DNA from: Saururus chinensis
Taxonomy: Eukaryota; Streptophyta; Magnoliopsida; Piperales; Saururaceae
Reading direction: 5' to 3'
DNA: 64,000 nucleotides
NCBI GenBank assembly: GCA_035235625.1
Contig: CP141145.1
Location: forward strand, 8,060,001-8,124,000
This document shows positions 22,815 to 35,953 of the stretch, in pieces. The notes under the pieces are model-generated. The model saw only the letters and a list, made by a program, of their open reading frames with translations, had not been told where the DNA came from and searched no databases. The stretch's first letter is position 1; every line of letters starts with the position of its first letter. The position numbers and the translations under genes were made by a program.

Positions 22815-24690
22815 CTGATCTAGTTTAACAGATAACTGGCCATTAAACGAGCAAGCCAAACACCATCAGCCTGCCCAATTGATATGCTTTTGCACCAAGA
22901 AAGGTTGATGGCCTTGAATCTCTTGTTTTAGGTAGAGGTTGATTCAAATAGGGAAGGACAATTCCTAATGGTAGAAAAAGATTGAGATTAACTAAAATTG
23001 GGAAACTTAACCCAAGAAGGAAACTACATTATAAAGGAGATACCATAGAAGCATAGAAGGAGAAAATTGGGATGAGACCTTCAAATCAACTATTAAAGAT
23101 CTTGAAGAAGGAGAAAAAGTCAATAGCACCATAGAAGCACTTGGAACCACATCAAGAGTTGGAGAAGAGATTTTTCCTTGATTGAGGTAGGGACTAATCT
23201 TACACTATATTAATTTATGATGTTAGGTTTGTTTGTGCATGAATTATATAGTTTAAGAGCTGGTTGATTGTTGTTTTAGAGAGCATGTTATTAGGGTTTT
23301 GTTCCACTTGCTAAGCTATAGTTTTTCATGCATGTTCTTATGGCTTATGAACATAGAATGTCTAAGTATAATATTTCCATCATTTTGGCGGTTGATCATA
23401 ATGTGTTGCGGTGCGTGAAAGCATGTTCTTGTTGTTTCACAGGTGTATAATGAAGGAAAAATTCATTGGTCTTGACTTAAGTAGTATTATTTTATAAGTT
23501 TTTGTCTCAATTTTGTTAGCACCCTTGGAATGACTGGATCCATTTGGGACCTTCTAGCAAGCTTTTTTACTCCAATTTTCTATGAAATTTTAATGACTTG
23601 TTCCTCTAGATATGGTATAACTTTGAATTTTTTTCTCTAAGTTTTGCCCATTCAATAGTTTATATCTTTCTAAAACCCTAATTCGGCTAGTTGGCATTGT
23701 CTCAAGTTCCTGGAGAAGTTTAGATATCTTATATTTGAATTATTACCAAGAAAAATAAGAGGACACTTAGAATCGTGTCTAGTTTCATCCCTAAATGTTC
23801 TATAATTTTTTTATTATCCTTGATCTACTAGATTTTCTGTAAGACATGTGGGCCAGAAATTACATTTTTGTAGACCCATGTTCAAACGTGTCTCCCAATT
23901 CTAAATTTAATTAGAATGCCCTAAAAATCCTTGCTCCATGAGTTTGGGATTCAATGCAAAAGACCTTACTTGATTTGGACCTATTTAGGCCAAGATAAGA
24001 CCCTAGGAGTCCTCAATATACTAGAATTGTAGCACTGCTCAATAGTTTACAAAATTATAAGTTAGTCAGATTTAATTGTTAGATGAAACCCATGAATTAA
24101 TTCTATGCCCTAGACCTTTGATAGTGATTGGAGTCAAAATTGCATGTTAATCTAACATCTCTAGGTTTTTTCCCTAAAAATTTGAACCTTCAACATAATC
24201 AAAATTAGGATTTGATCTATTGGCCTTCAACGGGTAATTTGATGCATCGATTTAACTATGTTTTACCTGATGTCCCTTGAAAATTGAAACAATGGTTTTC
24301 TAGCTTGATTAATCATGGTAAGAGACAAAAGGATGAATATAAAGTATGATTGAGTAATGGGTGATATGATCATGTGTAAAGTTATGATTTGTTATATTGG
24401 CTATATGGGTAAGCAATATAACATGTTGGATATATATGCACGTGGGTAAAGATTTATGGATTGAAGTATAAGAATGTTGAATGTTTATTGTTATGATCTA
24501 CTCATATGTTTTATGCCTTATCTTTGGGTAAAATAGGATTGAGTATGGGATTATCATAATCTGTAGACACCTTAACTAATGGAAATGAAATGGGCATTAG
24601 AAAACACCATGGTTATTATTTGAATGCAATGACACCTTATGGTTGTGTTATCATGTGATGATTTACTTGTTCTGACATGTTTTTGAAAGT
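22815..24690 (+). mobile_element. Right part of the split gypsy LTR
   Basis: Continues the LTR begun at 13536 after the inserted element. It has a TATTATAAAGG-like TATA box near 23028 and a long AT-rich non-coding leader. No clear TG...CA 3' terminus was found, and the right edge is estimated. No ORF is supported. Confidence 0.45.
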
Positions 24691-25323
24691 GCGCTAAGGA
24701 GAGTGAAGTCCGGGGGGGGACGGCTAAATAGGACAACTACTTTAAGACATTATGCGCAACTAATTGGCTAATCCATTTGCATGCAGAAATGCTTAATAAT
24801 TAAATATATTGTATTCAATCAAGTAAAGAACATGGGAAAATAAATGAAAGGAATGCATACAACCAATGACAAGTAAAACACATAATGCACACAAGGTTTA
24901 TAGTGTGATTTGAATGCCAAGAACTGGACGATGCCTACATCCACACTCTTGAAGCACCCAATCCAAAGACATCTCAATTTTCCACTAATTGGGGGTTTGA
25001 TTCACACACAAACCATCTACAACCACTTTCCAAGGCTATATGAAAACTACTACAATTTGGTTTTTCCAAAGGCTCACCAACAGCCCATACACACTTGGTT
25101 TTTTTAGGCTAACCAAGAACCATTCCTTACATAGGCTAACCAAGAACCTTTACAAATATTTTCAAGTAAAACTAAAATAAAAATAACTCACAAGAAGATT
25201 TGCCACTCAAGTGGATTGTAGTTCTTTGCTTGAATAAAACTTCAAGTTTTAAACTTTCTCACATCCATCATTTGATTCAACTAGATGCTTTGAAATTGTT
25301 CAGGCTTTTTAGACGAGAGATTT
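24691..25323 (+). other. Unassigned repeat-like segment before the copia element
   Basis: Contains a G8 run followed by ACGGCTAAATAGGACAAC and an ACAAGGTTTATAGTGTGATT block. Similar 'gggggtgaatag' and 'TTTATAGTGgTTcg' blocks are common in plant repetitive DNA. The ORF at 24910-25107 has no recognisable domain. Confidence 0.35.
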
Positions 25324-26657
25324 TGTTAGAACAAATGTGTTATATGTAATGTTAATTGGCTAATTTATGTCAAAAGTATGTTAGAAACCTTGAGTATGTA
25401 ATTCGTCATAAAATCTAATTAGATGTAGTTATTGTCGAGTTAAGTTTGGAATTGATGGACTTGAAAAATAGGAGCAAATGTGTTCCTATGGATCAAGACT
25501 AAAGAGTAAAGAATGTTGATTCAGTTCACCTTCTTATACCTAGATCACTTGGAAAAGTTGCAGAAGTAATTTCAGAGGTTCCAGAAGGATTTAGGTTAAA
25601 AAGGGCAAAACTGTATTTGAACAGTGTCATCAATTGATCGCTAGAAAAGTGTACTAATTGACTCGATCAATCGCTGATGAACTATAGCATAGGAATAGAA
25701 GAATCGATCAATTGCCCTTGGAAATGATCGATCAACACCTAAATCAGTTCTGTGTGAAACGAAGCCGAGAGTTTTATCAATCAATCAGCTGGACGATAGA
25801 TCGATCGCTCAAGGAGTTGTGGCTTATGAAAATAGTGAATGATAACAATCGATCACTAAGAGTTTTAGTTTCCATCCCTAAACAAGCCTTTCTAGAATAG
25901 ATTTCCTTCTTGTTGAAGTCAAAGTGCCAATTGGACATGGAGACCTATATAAAAAATATGAAGTGACGAAATTGAAGAAAGGAAAACCTAGAAAATATTG
26001 AAGAAGAAATGAGAGTCATTTTCACATTATTTTCCTTGAGAATTCACAAAGGAGTTTAAAGAGATTATCAATGGTGAATTCATGATGATACACAACTAAG
26101 AAGAGAAGATTTCACACAAAAAATTTAGAGAGGAGTCAACAAAGTTCTTCAAAAGAGTTGAAGAATCTAGAGAGTCAAGAGATAAATCAACAGACAAGGA
26201 AGGAGTCCTGGGTTGAGTTGTTAGAAGAAGAAGACTGAGATTAGAACACGAAGAGGGAAATCTTCAATGATTCAGAGGAGGAAGAATTGAAGGACAACCT
26301 TATCAACAAGAGAAGATTGAACAAAAGAAGTTTGTGTCAAGTCTTAAGGTTTGTTGGCTATTTTGAGTCTTGTAAGATCTATAATGTTCTAGTGTATTGA
26401 TTTAGCCTTGGATTGAGGTTGTCATGGTTCTTTTACCCTAGTTGGCAGTTTTTCACATTAAATCCTTATGTGATTGCGTGGTTTAATGTTTGATTGATCG
26501 TAAATGACACTTAATAATTAGGTTTGTTTATTCCACTCCAAAAAACAAATTCTTGAGCATTAAGGCTAGAACTCGTAGTCTTTATCTTTGTTAGATAATC
26601 TGACTTGAGGCGATCTAGTGATCCGCTATTCTCTTCTAGATGGATATTAAACTCTCA
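25324..26657 (+). mobile_element. 5' LTR of the copia element
   Basis: Starts with TG at 25324. A TATA box (TATATAAAA, about 25948) follows a U3 rich in GATCGATC/GATCAATC motifs (25630-25860). The proposed end CTCTCA at 26657 is followed by TGGCACTAAGG, a degraded match to the initiator-Met PBS TGGTATCAGAGC. The right edge is uncertain. Confidence 0.5.
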
Positions 26658-26959
26658 AGTGGCACTAAGGATTTTAATTGAAATATTGAGTTTGATTCAT
26701 GATATTAATATATTTTTGCATGCTAGTGCATTATTAACTTGCTTTATCTTCCTAGATTTTTTATTTATAGTATTAGATATCTTCTGCTAGGGTTTTATTT
26801 CTTAATTGTGCTTAGTTTACTTATTTTATTTTAAGAATTACTTGTTGATTTGTGTGCCTTAGTTTGTTAATTTTCTTCTTTCGTATCTCTCCTCAATTTG
26901 AGTACTTAAAATGTGTTGCTTGGGTGATTTTAGTTTGATTAATTTAAATGGCTGCATGA

Positions 26960-28763
26960 AATAACTCAATGAATGAACATGGAGATTTGGGTAATCCTAT
27001 GAACTGTCCACCATTGTGATGGCCAAAACTTTTCATATTGGTAGAATAGGATAAGAGCTTTTATCTAAGTGCTTAATGGTAATGCCTGGAAGGCAACGAT
27101 TAAAGGTTGGAATCCTCCAATGACCAAAGATGAAAATGGAAATTCAATCTTAAAAGATGAGAGTAAATGGAACTAAAATGAAATAAAACTTGCAAATCAA
27201 AACATAGGTTAATGTCATAACATAGGTTAATTTCAAATTTCACATCTGCCAAGCTTGCATGGGAAAAACTTGTGAAGTATAATGAAACAACTGGGGCTGT
27301 TAAAGTATCTAGGTTACATATGTTGACCCTTGAATTTGAAAATATGATAACGAGTGAATATGAAACAAATTCTGAATATTATGCTCAGATCAGACATAGT
27401 AAACACATGTGATCAATTGGGATCACATACCTGATTACTTGGTTGTGAGGAAACTATTAAGGTCCTTGTCCTCCAAATTTAAAATTAAGGTTATGACAAT
27501 TAATGAATCTAAAAAGATAGACATCTTAGACATTGAAGAGTTGGTTGGGAACCTTAGTACTTTTGAGATGTAAGAAGAATCTTATGAAAATAATAAAGAG
27601 TTGTTTGTTCAAATTCAAAGGAAAAAATTGTCCTACAATCATCTAAGAGAACTTACAAGAAGAATGAAGCTTTGAACACCTTAAGAAAATGAAGAATCTA
27701 AAGATGATGAGGAATTAATGCTCTTGTTAACTAAAAACTTTAAGAAATTCATGAAATCTCAGAACCTTAGGTGAGGGTTAAAATTCAGGGAAGAGACAAG
27801 GGGATAAGAAAGATGAGAGAAAAAATAAATAAGACAAGAAGAATATGAAGTGTTTTGAATGTGGAAAATTAGTTCACTTTGTTGCTGATTGTCCTAACAA
27901 TAATTCTGATAATGATAAGCGTAAGAAATCAATGAGTTTGGATAACAAGAGAAAGGGCAAGGTGCTTCAAGAAACATACTCTGATGAGAGTTCTTCTAAT
28001 AAAGATGAGATGTGTAACTATACTGCTTTCTATGTAAGTGTGAAGGAAGATAGTTCTGGTGAAGAGTTTCATGAGTCCACTTCTCTAGAAGAGAACTCAG
28101 AGTCTGAATTTGATTATGATGAATACAAAGGATTCCACCAACAATTCTTAGTTTTGACTAAGAAAACCAAAAGCCTTGAGAGATAGTTAAAAAAGAAAGA
28201 CGATGAATTAGTTTTGTCTTCTCAAGAGGCAAATAGGTTAGTAAAGTTGAATATCAAACTTGAGAGAGAAGTGGATGACCTTAAGAAAGACCTAAAAAAT
28301 GAGAAAGAGAAGTCTTGTACTCTCAATAGAGGAATTATGTCCTCTAAAGAGAAATTAGATGGATTTAAGAGTAGGAAGAAAAAGTTGGAAACCACATTAA
28401 GAATTGGTTAAACCAACAAGATGGGTTTAAGTTTTAAGAATTACTTGACTACCCCCTTAGCAAAACCTACAATCTTTGTGAAGGCAAAAGATATTGACAA
28501 AAACCCTAAGAGCCAACCCACCTAGGTCAAAAGTGAAAGGAGTGATGATAGGTTCTAGGATTGTGGGTATGTGTGGCATATGTCACAGTGATTCCCATAC
28601 TAAAAGACAGTGTCCTAAGAATAATCCTTTCAAACTTAGGTCAAAAAAGAAAGAGAAGAATCATACTACCTTTTTTATGCCTAAGTTACCCCACCAAGTT
28701 TATGAAAAGAAGATAAAGAAAGTGTGGGTTATGAAGATTGAACTTCTAGATTTGATGGATTGA
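26960..28763 (+). pseudogene. SIRE-type copia gag, decayed
   Basis: The N-terminal piece near 27040-27130 encodes RIRAFI, then NGNAWKATIKGWNPPMTKD, the copia Gag entry motif. About 27440-27570 encodes LLRSLSSKFKIKVMTI and IEELVGNLSTFEM. Frame 27845-28186 has a zinc knuckle CFECGKLVHFVADC (CX2CX4HX4C) followed by an acidic, serine-rich tail. Frame 28214-28411 is a Lys/Glu-rich coiled coil. Frame 28494-28763 has a second knuckle CGICHSDSHTKRQC. Several stops and frameshifts separate the pieces. Gag would package element RNA; this copy cannot make a full protein. Confidence 0.75.
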
Positions 28764-30676
28764 TTAGGAAGAGCAAGGAAGAACACATTAGATTGCTTTA
28801 TGATAGGTTGGTTAGGCAAAACTATGAAGCTTGTCATATCTAAGTAAAGAGATTTTATTTTTGTCCATGGTTTAATTCTTTAGACATTTTGGACACATAT
28901 GTTTTTAGTTTTTATTGCATTTTGCTATGTTTTCCATGTCTTTAGTTCATAGGTTTGAATATATATATATATATATATATATGATAAAAAACACAAAAAA
29001 TAACGTAGCTTTTGCTTGTTCTTGTAGTTGGCTTTGATTTTGTTTTTGATTAGTTCAGCTCTTAAGACATAATGAAATTAATTTTTTTAAGCTGAAAAGT
29101 AACATGATTAGTAGTCAAACATACATTAAAGAAAAAATACACTAACAAGAGTGAAGATCAATTTGATTTTGTTTAGCTTGATGTTGGAATTCTCTATTTT
29201 TTAAATTTGCACACATCATGTTGAGACTCAAGTCACTTTTATGTATAACCATCAAAAGGGAATTCTTAAACATAAGTTGACTTAGGCATTTGGATTCTTG
29301 TAGAGTTTTAGTGATCAAATTAGAGGATCTATTTAGAAATCAAAAGAAAGAAGAAAATTCCATATAATGTGATTCAAGTTTGTAAGTTTATTTACTTTAA
29401 TATCTTTTATTAAAATGGAATTATCCTCATAAAACTGATGAGGAAGGGCTACCTACTGAGGTGGGCCAAGGCTAGTGTAAAGCTCTCTTCCACTTGACAT
29501 CAAGAAAATATATTAAAAAATAATGAAAAATAATAAATAATTCAAGTTGAGAATGAAAAATGATTTGACGAAAAATATCATAATTCAAAAAAAGGCATGT
29601 ACGTCATTTTATGAGCTTTACTTATATTATTCTTTTTAAGCAAAACATGTATATAAATTCTAGCTAAAGTGAGTTGAAAAATGAGAACTTAGTCTTTACT
29701 AGGGTCTCAACAATTTTTTCTCACTTTGGTTAAGCGTGATATTGCGAGATTTAAGATTAAAAGAGATAAGAGTTAAAAATATTAGTGGTTTCTTAAAAAG
29801 TTTATAAATGAGGATTAATGTGTCAAAAAGAAGAAAATAAAATTGACATTTACATACCAATAGAGTTAACTAATCTAAGGTAGGTATTAATGAACATAAT
29901 ATGTGGATGCAATTACATTAAAGGGAAATTAATTGATATAATCGTCAAAAAGAGCTCAACTATGCTAATTTTCCATGTTTGAATTTTAATTTGAGTTCTG
30001 CCTACAAAAAAAATTATTTATGATGGAAGTGTCTTGAGATATTTTTAGAAATGTATTGGAATTTTTCTATATTTTTTAATTTTCTCTATTTTCTTCATTT
30101 TTAGAATATCAAAATTTTGAATTTTCTCAAGATTGATCAATCGATCCCCCAGAACGATCGATTGCTGGTGAGGTTTTTGCATCGAAGCATTGTTTTAAAA
30201 TTTGGTCAAAGGTCATCTTGCCATCATTTCACTCCAAACTCTTCGAAAGGGGTGTGAAAGTTTTAAGAGAGGTGATTTGAGTTCATTTTGCTCGAAGAAA
30301 CACCTAATTTGCTCATTCTCGATTTAGCCTGCAGCCAAGGTATGTTCTGAAACAAAAAAGTTTGATTTTTAACAATTTTTCAATGGATTTAAAAGATTTT
30401 TTAACCGATAGGATTGCTAGGAGTAGCTTGATCTATATTTCTCCAAAGTTTCTTGAGATTTGAACCATCAGATTGAGGTTTCATGAAAAACCCATTTCAA
30501 TTTCAAGTTTTCCCTTCAAATTGGGGATTTTTCATCATGGACGTTTCTTATCAAATTAGCAGTAGATCCAATTATGACTTTTGTTTTAATCATTGATATC
30601 AACATTGTATCAAAATTTGAAATTAATTGGACACAGAATGCTTAGCTCTAAGAATGTCTCTTTGCAATGAATTTAT
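28764..30676 (+). other. Non-coding internal region of the copia element
   Basis: About 1.9 kb of AT-rich DNA where pol would be expected. It includes an (AT)12 microsatellite (28959-28982). No copia integrase, reverse transcriptase or RNase H motif was recognised on either strand. Confidence 0.55.
28959..28982. repeat. (AT)12 microsatellite
   Basis: Uninterrupted AT dinucleotides over 24 bp. Confidence 0.9.
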
Positions 30677-31531
30677 ATGGGGAGAGCAAAAAACAGGAGG
30701 TCACCCAATGAGTTGAGATCTGGGGATCCAGGGGCTTCGGCTAGCAGGGCAGAGAGAGTTAAACTGATAAGATATGAGCGTAGTTTGGTTCACGTACCCC
30801 TTAGACTACTTTGGATTAGATAGAGGCACATCCATACTAAATGGACTATTTTAGGACTATTTCCACCTCCAGTTAGACAGTGGTACTCATCACTCCGATT
30901 AGAGGATGATGATGCATTAGTTGGAGTAGTAGGAGGACACAAGTGTGAGTTTCACCTTAGACTATTATAGAGGTTATTGGATGTGAGCGGAGACCACTCA
31001 CATGTCCACATTTTGTTGGATATGAGTTTTTGTCGGATAGTGAGTTGATTGGGACTTCTCAGAGGCATATTGCTAGATATTTTGTTGCTTGCACACTCAA
31101 TGACTGCCGATTTCAATCTACTACATGTCATAGCTTAGTATGATATTTGGAGTGCTAGGAAAGAGAGGGTCGATCGAACAATAGCTAGGATTTAATACCT
31201 TCTTGCACAACAAGAGCTTGAGCTTGATCTTCCATCTATCATATTTGGTCATATGTTGACATTTTTGCATGAACATAAGCATGAGATGTTGCCCTACCTA
31301 TATATTTTGTGTAGGATTTTTACTGTAGTTCATGTTATGATCCCACGTAGAGAGTCGACCATGGTTGGGATGGGTCCTATTGATGCGGCTATAGTTCATC
31401 GCATGATGTCACATCACAGAGGCCAGGAGGGGGTTATAGAGGAGCAACAGGCACCGACAACTCCAGATCATCTAGATAGACTAGTTACTTTGTTGAGTTC
31501 AGAGAATTTCAGGATGTTCTATAGGGTCTAA
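30677..31531 (+). pseudogene. Decayed ORF of the 'putative plant transposon protein' type
   Basis: One plus-strand frame of about 285 codons starts at ATG 30677 and is kept throughout, with about five in-frame stops. It has a basic N-terminus (MGRAKNRRSPNELR), a middle part with PPPVRQWYSSLRLEDDDALV and GHKCEFHL, and a C-terminal part with DLPSIIFGHMLTFLHEHKHE and LPYLYILCRIF. The 'W..FY..L....V.GV...F' and 'LP.LI..HM...LPYG..LT.IF' layout is typical of a domain family found in plant non-autonomous retroelements (Pfam PF20167, from memory). Function is unknown. It lies where pol would be. Confidence 0.5.
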
Positions 31532-32131
31532 CAGAGGTTAGACAAATGCTCATAGATAGATTCTCATGTGTAGAAAGTGAGGGGGAGCAGTTTGATGATG
31601 ATAATGATGCTATAGGTGATTGATTTCTTGTTATTTTATCTCTTATTTATGTATTATGTTCTTAAACTTGTTTCAGTTCAACTTATATTACATTTGAATA
31701 TAGGATGTATTTTGAAATTGATTATGTGATGGATATGTGATTATGGAAATCTTTTATGTTATGGATTGTTTATTTTCATGTCTTATGGTGATATGCGTGA
31801 CTTGAAGGTTCTCAATTGAATATTTTTGTTAATTATTGCTTAACTTTTTGTCTATTACGTCAGAAAGGGGAGAAATTATTAATGAAAATCAAAGTGTTAT
31901 CTTTATACTTGATTGGACATTACTATGCAAATCATTTTGATTTTAAGTGTGTAGGATAAGTATAGGATTATACAAAGGCTTTTTAAGATCATTTTCAATG
32001 ATTCTATGTTAAGTCTTTGTGTTGTCAAGTCATTTGTACAAATTGAAAATCAATGCACAATTTCAAGAGTTGTAATTTTATTTTGATTTTCAATTATTTA
32101 GTGTTTTGACAAGAAATAGCTAAAGTGGGAT

Positions 32132-32911
32132 CGTTAGCACATGTGTCATATGTAAGGCTAATTAGCTAATTTCTTTATGAAAATTACATCAAAAACCTTG
32201 ATTATGTAATTAGTCTTAAAATTTGATTAGATGTAAATGTGGTCGAGTCATGTTTAGAATTGACGCACTTAAAAAATAAGAGCAAACATGTTGTTATTGA
32301 TCAAGATTGAAGACTAAAGAATGTTGATGTGTTAAGACGTTTATTTAGTACACATTCTCATATGAAAATCACTTGGAGAAGTTTCAAAAGTGAGTTCAGA
32401 TGTTTCAGAAGGATTTAGGGTAAAAAAGGCAAAATTGTCTTTGAATAGTATCATTGATCAATCGCTACAAAAATGTACTGATTAAATCAATTGATCGCTA
32501 ATAAACTATAACATGGAATAGAGGAATTGATCAATCGCCATTGGAAATAATAAATTGGCACTTAAATCAGTTCTTTATAAAACAAAGCTGAGAGTTTTTT
32601 TATCGATCAGCCGAACGATAGATCGATCGCTCAAAGGGTCGTGGCTTAAGAAAATAGTGAATGATCCATCACTTTTGAAATGATCGATTAGTAGCAGTTT
32701 TAGTTGCCCTAAAAAAGTCTTTCTGGAATAGATTTATTCCCTTGTTGAAGTCAAAGTGTCAATTCGACTTGGAGACCTTTATAAAGGATAAGAAGTGACA
32801 AAATTGAAGAGAGGAAAACCTAAAAAATATTGGAAAAGAAAGTAGAGTCTCTTTCACATTATTTTCCTTGAGAATTCACAAAGGAGTTTGAAAATATTAT
32901 TAATGGTGAAT
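32132..32911 (+). mobile_element. 3' LTR of the copia element, truncated
   Basis: Starts CGTTAGCACATGTGTCATATG (TG changed to CG) after AAAGTGGGAT, and aligns with 25324-26095. It is cut at 32911/32912, where the LTR of the second gag-pro element begins. It holds the same set of GATCGATC-type motifs as the 5' LTR (32455-32700). Confidence 0.65.
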
Positions 32912-34283
32912 TGCTCATTTACAATTAAATCCTTTGCAATGTACAAGGTAATTGAGTATTTAAGGGTTGTCGAACCTCAGGGGCGAATGAATTAATTACT
33001 AAATCTAAGTAAAGAATTTGTTGATTAAAAACTAAAAGAACTTAACCTCAAATTTAACAAAGAAAATAAGCAACTAGACTAAAAGGAAGAGATCAATATA
33101 ATAAAAATTACTTAGGAAATCTAATCCACAATAGAACCATAACAATTCCTTAACCAATAATTAAAATGTAGTGTAAATATGAACAAGTATTCTCAGCTAC
33201 AAGCTATAACTACTTTAGAAATAATCATTAATTAAATCCATGACATGAACTATCTTCGACAATAGCACAAATCATCTACACTAAACTAAACTATAGGTAT
33301 GACTCATCTAATCTTAGTACAACCCATCCAATTCATTAATCATATGAACATTAAAACTATTTCATGACATCTCATCTAAATTATAGAAATTAGAATTGAT
33401 ATAAATCTCAAAACCACATCAATCTATCATCTGCAAGACAATAAATAAACATAGATTGAATAATAAACTTGAAAAGCTCTTTCATTAAAAAGGAGATCAT
33501 TGTCATACAATTGTCATTAATCACAATTAAGATCTAAATTAAAATAAAAGAAAATAAAACTTATCTATAGTTTCATCAACTCCAAAGTAAAATAAAGTTT
33601 AGCCTTGCATGGTTAAAGATGGCTCTTGAATCTCCATTAAAAGCTTTGAATGCTCATCTATCTTCTTCTCCCTTTTTCTCTTCAGAACATCTATTAGAAT
33701 TCGTCAATTTTAAGCCCCATATGGCTTTATATAGGCATAAGAATCATAGGAGGAAGTCTAATAGGAAAAAAACTCATAACTAGACTAAAACAGGAAATTG
33801 CACGCTATCCTGTTCGAATGGCCTGCACGCCCGTTCAAATGGATATACTATTTCTGCAATCTAGACAGTTCTATTAAATTTTGTGTCCAGTTCATGTTCA
33901 GGAAGCTAGGTATGTTCACTGAATAGTCCATATTCATGTCTAGTTTTCTACTATGTTCATTAAGTTCTTTTGTTCATGTCCATATTCATTTCTAACAAAT
34001 TTGTAACTTTGAAAAGTTGTCCAAATCCTTTTAAAGCGTGTCAAGAGTATTTCCAAATATTGTGCACATTTTCCACGGACATCAATAAGCAAATTTGACC
34101 TATAAAATATAAAAAATTATATTTTAGATCTCGACTTGATTCAAATACATGCTTAAACTACTAATAGTACCCAAATTAATTAATAATTAAACTAAAATAT
34201 TAATATCTATCTTAATATAAATAAACCTAATTAATATTAAAGTAACCTAATGTTATACTATTAAATAAGGTAAAAAGGCATAT
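32912..34283 (-). mobile_element. 3' LTR of the second gag-pro element
   Basis: Starts TGCTCATTTACAATTAAATCC and follows the order of LTR 13928-15579: leader, TTCACTTTT-like block, CTATTTCTGCAATCTAGACAG, and TAAATAAGGTAAAAAGGC near the end. Sequence divergence from copy 1 is considerable, so the two represent separate lineages of one family. Confidence 0.6.
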
Positions 34284-35341
34284 TAAGCTTTCTAAATAGT
34301 CCATGTAACAAGCATTTGGCTAGTGTCTTTAATCCAATTGGATCAAGGCACTAGGTGTTGAGCACCTCTCGACCTTAATAACTTGAATTATAAAGGCCAG
34401 AGAACCAAACAAGTCATAAAAAGAATTTATTTTAACTTTTCACCTTTTGACATGAACCCCTGTACTTGCGTAGGCACGAAGCCCGATTACTCAGTGAAAA
34501 GAGAAAAACATCTTTATTCTTTTTTTTTCTCTTTTTTTCATCATCATTTTTTCAATCAATCTTTTTTTTAACTTTTTTAATCATTTTTTTATTATACACT
34601 TATCCCATATTTTTTTCCAAATAATAGCCAAACATAAAGATCTATCACAAATTATTAAAAATTACTCAAGTTCCATGTTTTAAAAAATATGTTTAGTTAA
34701 AGATATCCCACTAAGATTACAAATAATAAATCATGAAATTATATTCCTACAAGTTTCAAGTGTGTGAAATGTAATTTAAAAATATAAGCATAACTTTCCA
34801 AGATAATAAAAACGGAACAAAAATTACTAACTTAATCGTTTTCATCACTTAATTAATGACTTCAACTTTCTACATAAAATTGATCTCTTAAAAAATAGAA
34901 ATACACTTTTAAAAGAAAATAAGTGATAAAAACAAGATAAAAATTTTGATAGAAATATGGAAAAAATATTGTAAAACATCCTAAAAGAAAAATTAGAAAG
35001 AAAATATCGTTCTACACCCCGAAACCTAAACGGAACATTGTTCACAATGTGAAAGAAAATGTATACTACAATTATAAGAATAAGTTAGAGAGGAAAAGAA
35101 AGATATCACCCAAGTGCAACAACTAAATTGCTAATCCATAAATCTAAAAGTGAAGTGCATAAAATTGAGAGAAAAGAGATAAATATGAGTGATGAGCATT
35201 CCCCCAAACCTAAAGTACTATATCCCATCAAAGAAACAAAAACTATAATGAGAAAAGAAACAAATAAAAAACATGGGTTGCCTCCCAAGAAGTGCTAAGT
35301 TTATTGTCTTCAGCCAAACAATGTCAACACTCTCAAATATG

Positions 35342-35953
35342 TTAGGGCGGTTGGTAGACATTGGCATTGGTTCTTCTCTCAAATCTCCAAGAGAATGACT
35401 CAGGATAACTAGAAGACATCACTTGATTATGGGTTGATACTACAAAAGATGGACCTCTATCATAAGCATCGAACATAAAATTGTCTACCATAAAACATTC
35501 AGCATCACAAGTCATAGGTAAATGGTTAGACATATCAAAAACATTTAGTTGCATTTTCATGTTCCCAAAGGACATCTCCATTACCCCTGTCCTACAACTC
35601 ATGCATGCATTAGCTGTGGCAAGGAAAAGATGATGTAGAATGATAGGAATCTAATGTGTGGAGGTTTCAATGTGTTCCATATCTAAGACAATAAAATCAA
35701 CAAGGAAAAGGAACCAGTCAATCCTTACTAAGACATCCTCAATGACTCCTCGAGGTTTACAAATGGAACGGTCAGCTAGCTGCAAGGTAACTGATATAGG
35801 CTGCAATTCACCTAACCCTAATTTCTCATACACCGAGTAAGGGAGGAGATTAACACTTGCACCAAGGTCAAGGAGTGCCTTATTGATGGAGTGATCACCT
35901 ATGACACAAGAAATGGTAGTGGTTCCTGGGTCCTTGAATTTAGGTGGTGTCAT
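35342..35953 (-). pseudogene. Aspartic protease of the second gag-pro element
   Basis: Frame 35953-35651 reads ISCVIGDHSINKALLDLGAS, then VNLLPYSVYEKLGLGE, LADRSICKPRGVIEDVL and VDFIVLDM. A stop and frameshift follow near 35650, after which the frame 35602-35342 continues with RTGVMEMSFGN. The active-site DLGAS is retained. Beyond it the minus strand has only short chance ORFs up to the LTR. Confidence 0.75.

Larger units (their letters stand above)
25324..32911 (+). mobile_element. Non-autonomous SIRE-like Ty1/copia element
   Basis: 5' LTR starting TGTTAGAACAAATGTG (25324); SIRE/Maximus-type gag (about 26960-28763); an unrelated ORF of the putative-plant-transposon type (30677-31531); then a 3' LTR (from 32132, truncated at 32911). 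LTR segments 25324-26095 and 32132-32911 align over their length. No integrase, reverse transcriptase or RNase H was found in 28764-32131. AAAGTGGGAT just before the 3' LTR resembles the SIRE polypurine tract. The 3' LTR is cut by insertion of the second gag-pro element, so no TSD can be read. Confidence 0.7.

Noticed and set aside
29435-29475. ACTGATGAGGAAGG resembling a hammerhead ribozyme core
   Set aside because: The second conserved box (GAAA) and the stems are not at the needed positions. Other CTGATGA sites in the window (9779, 25673, 56551) fail in the same way.
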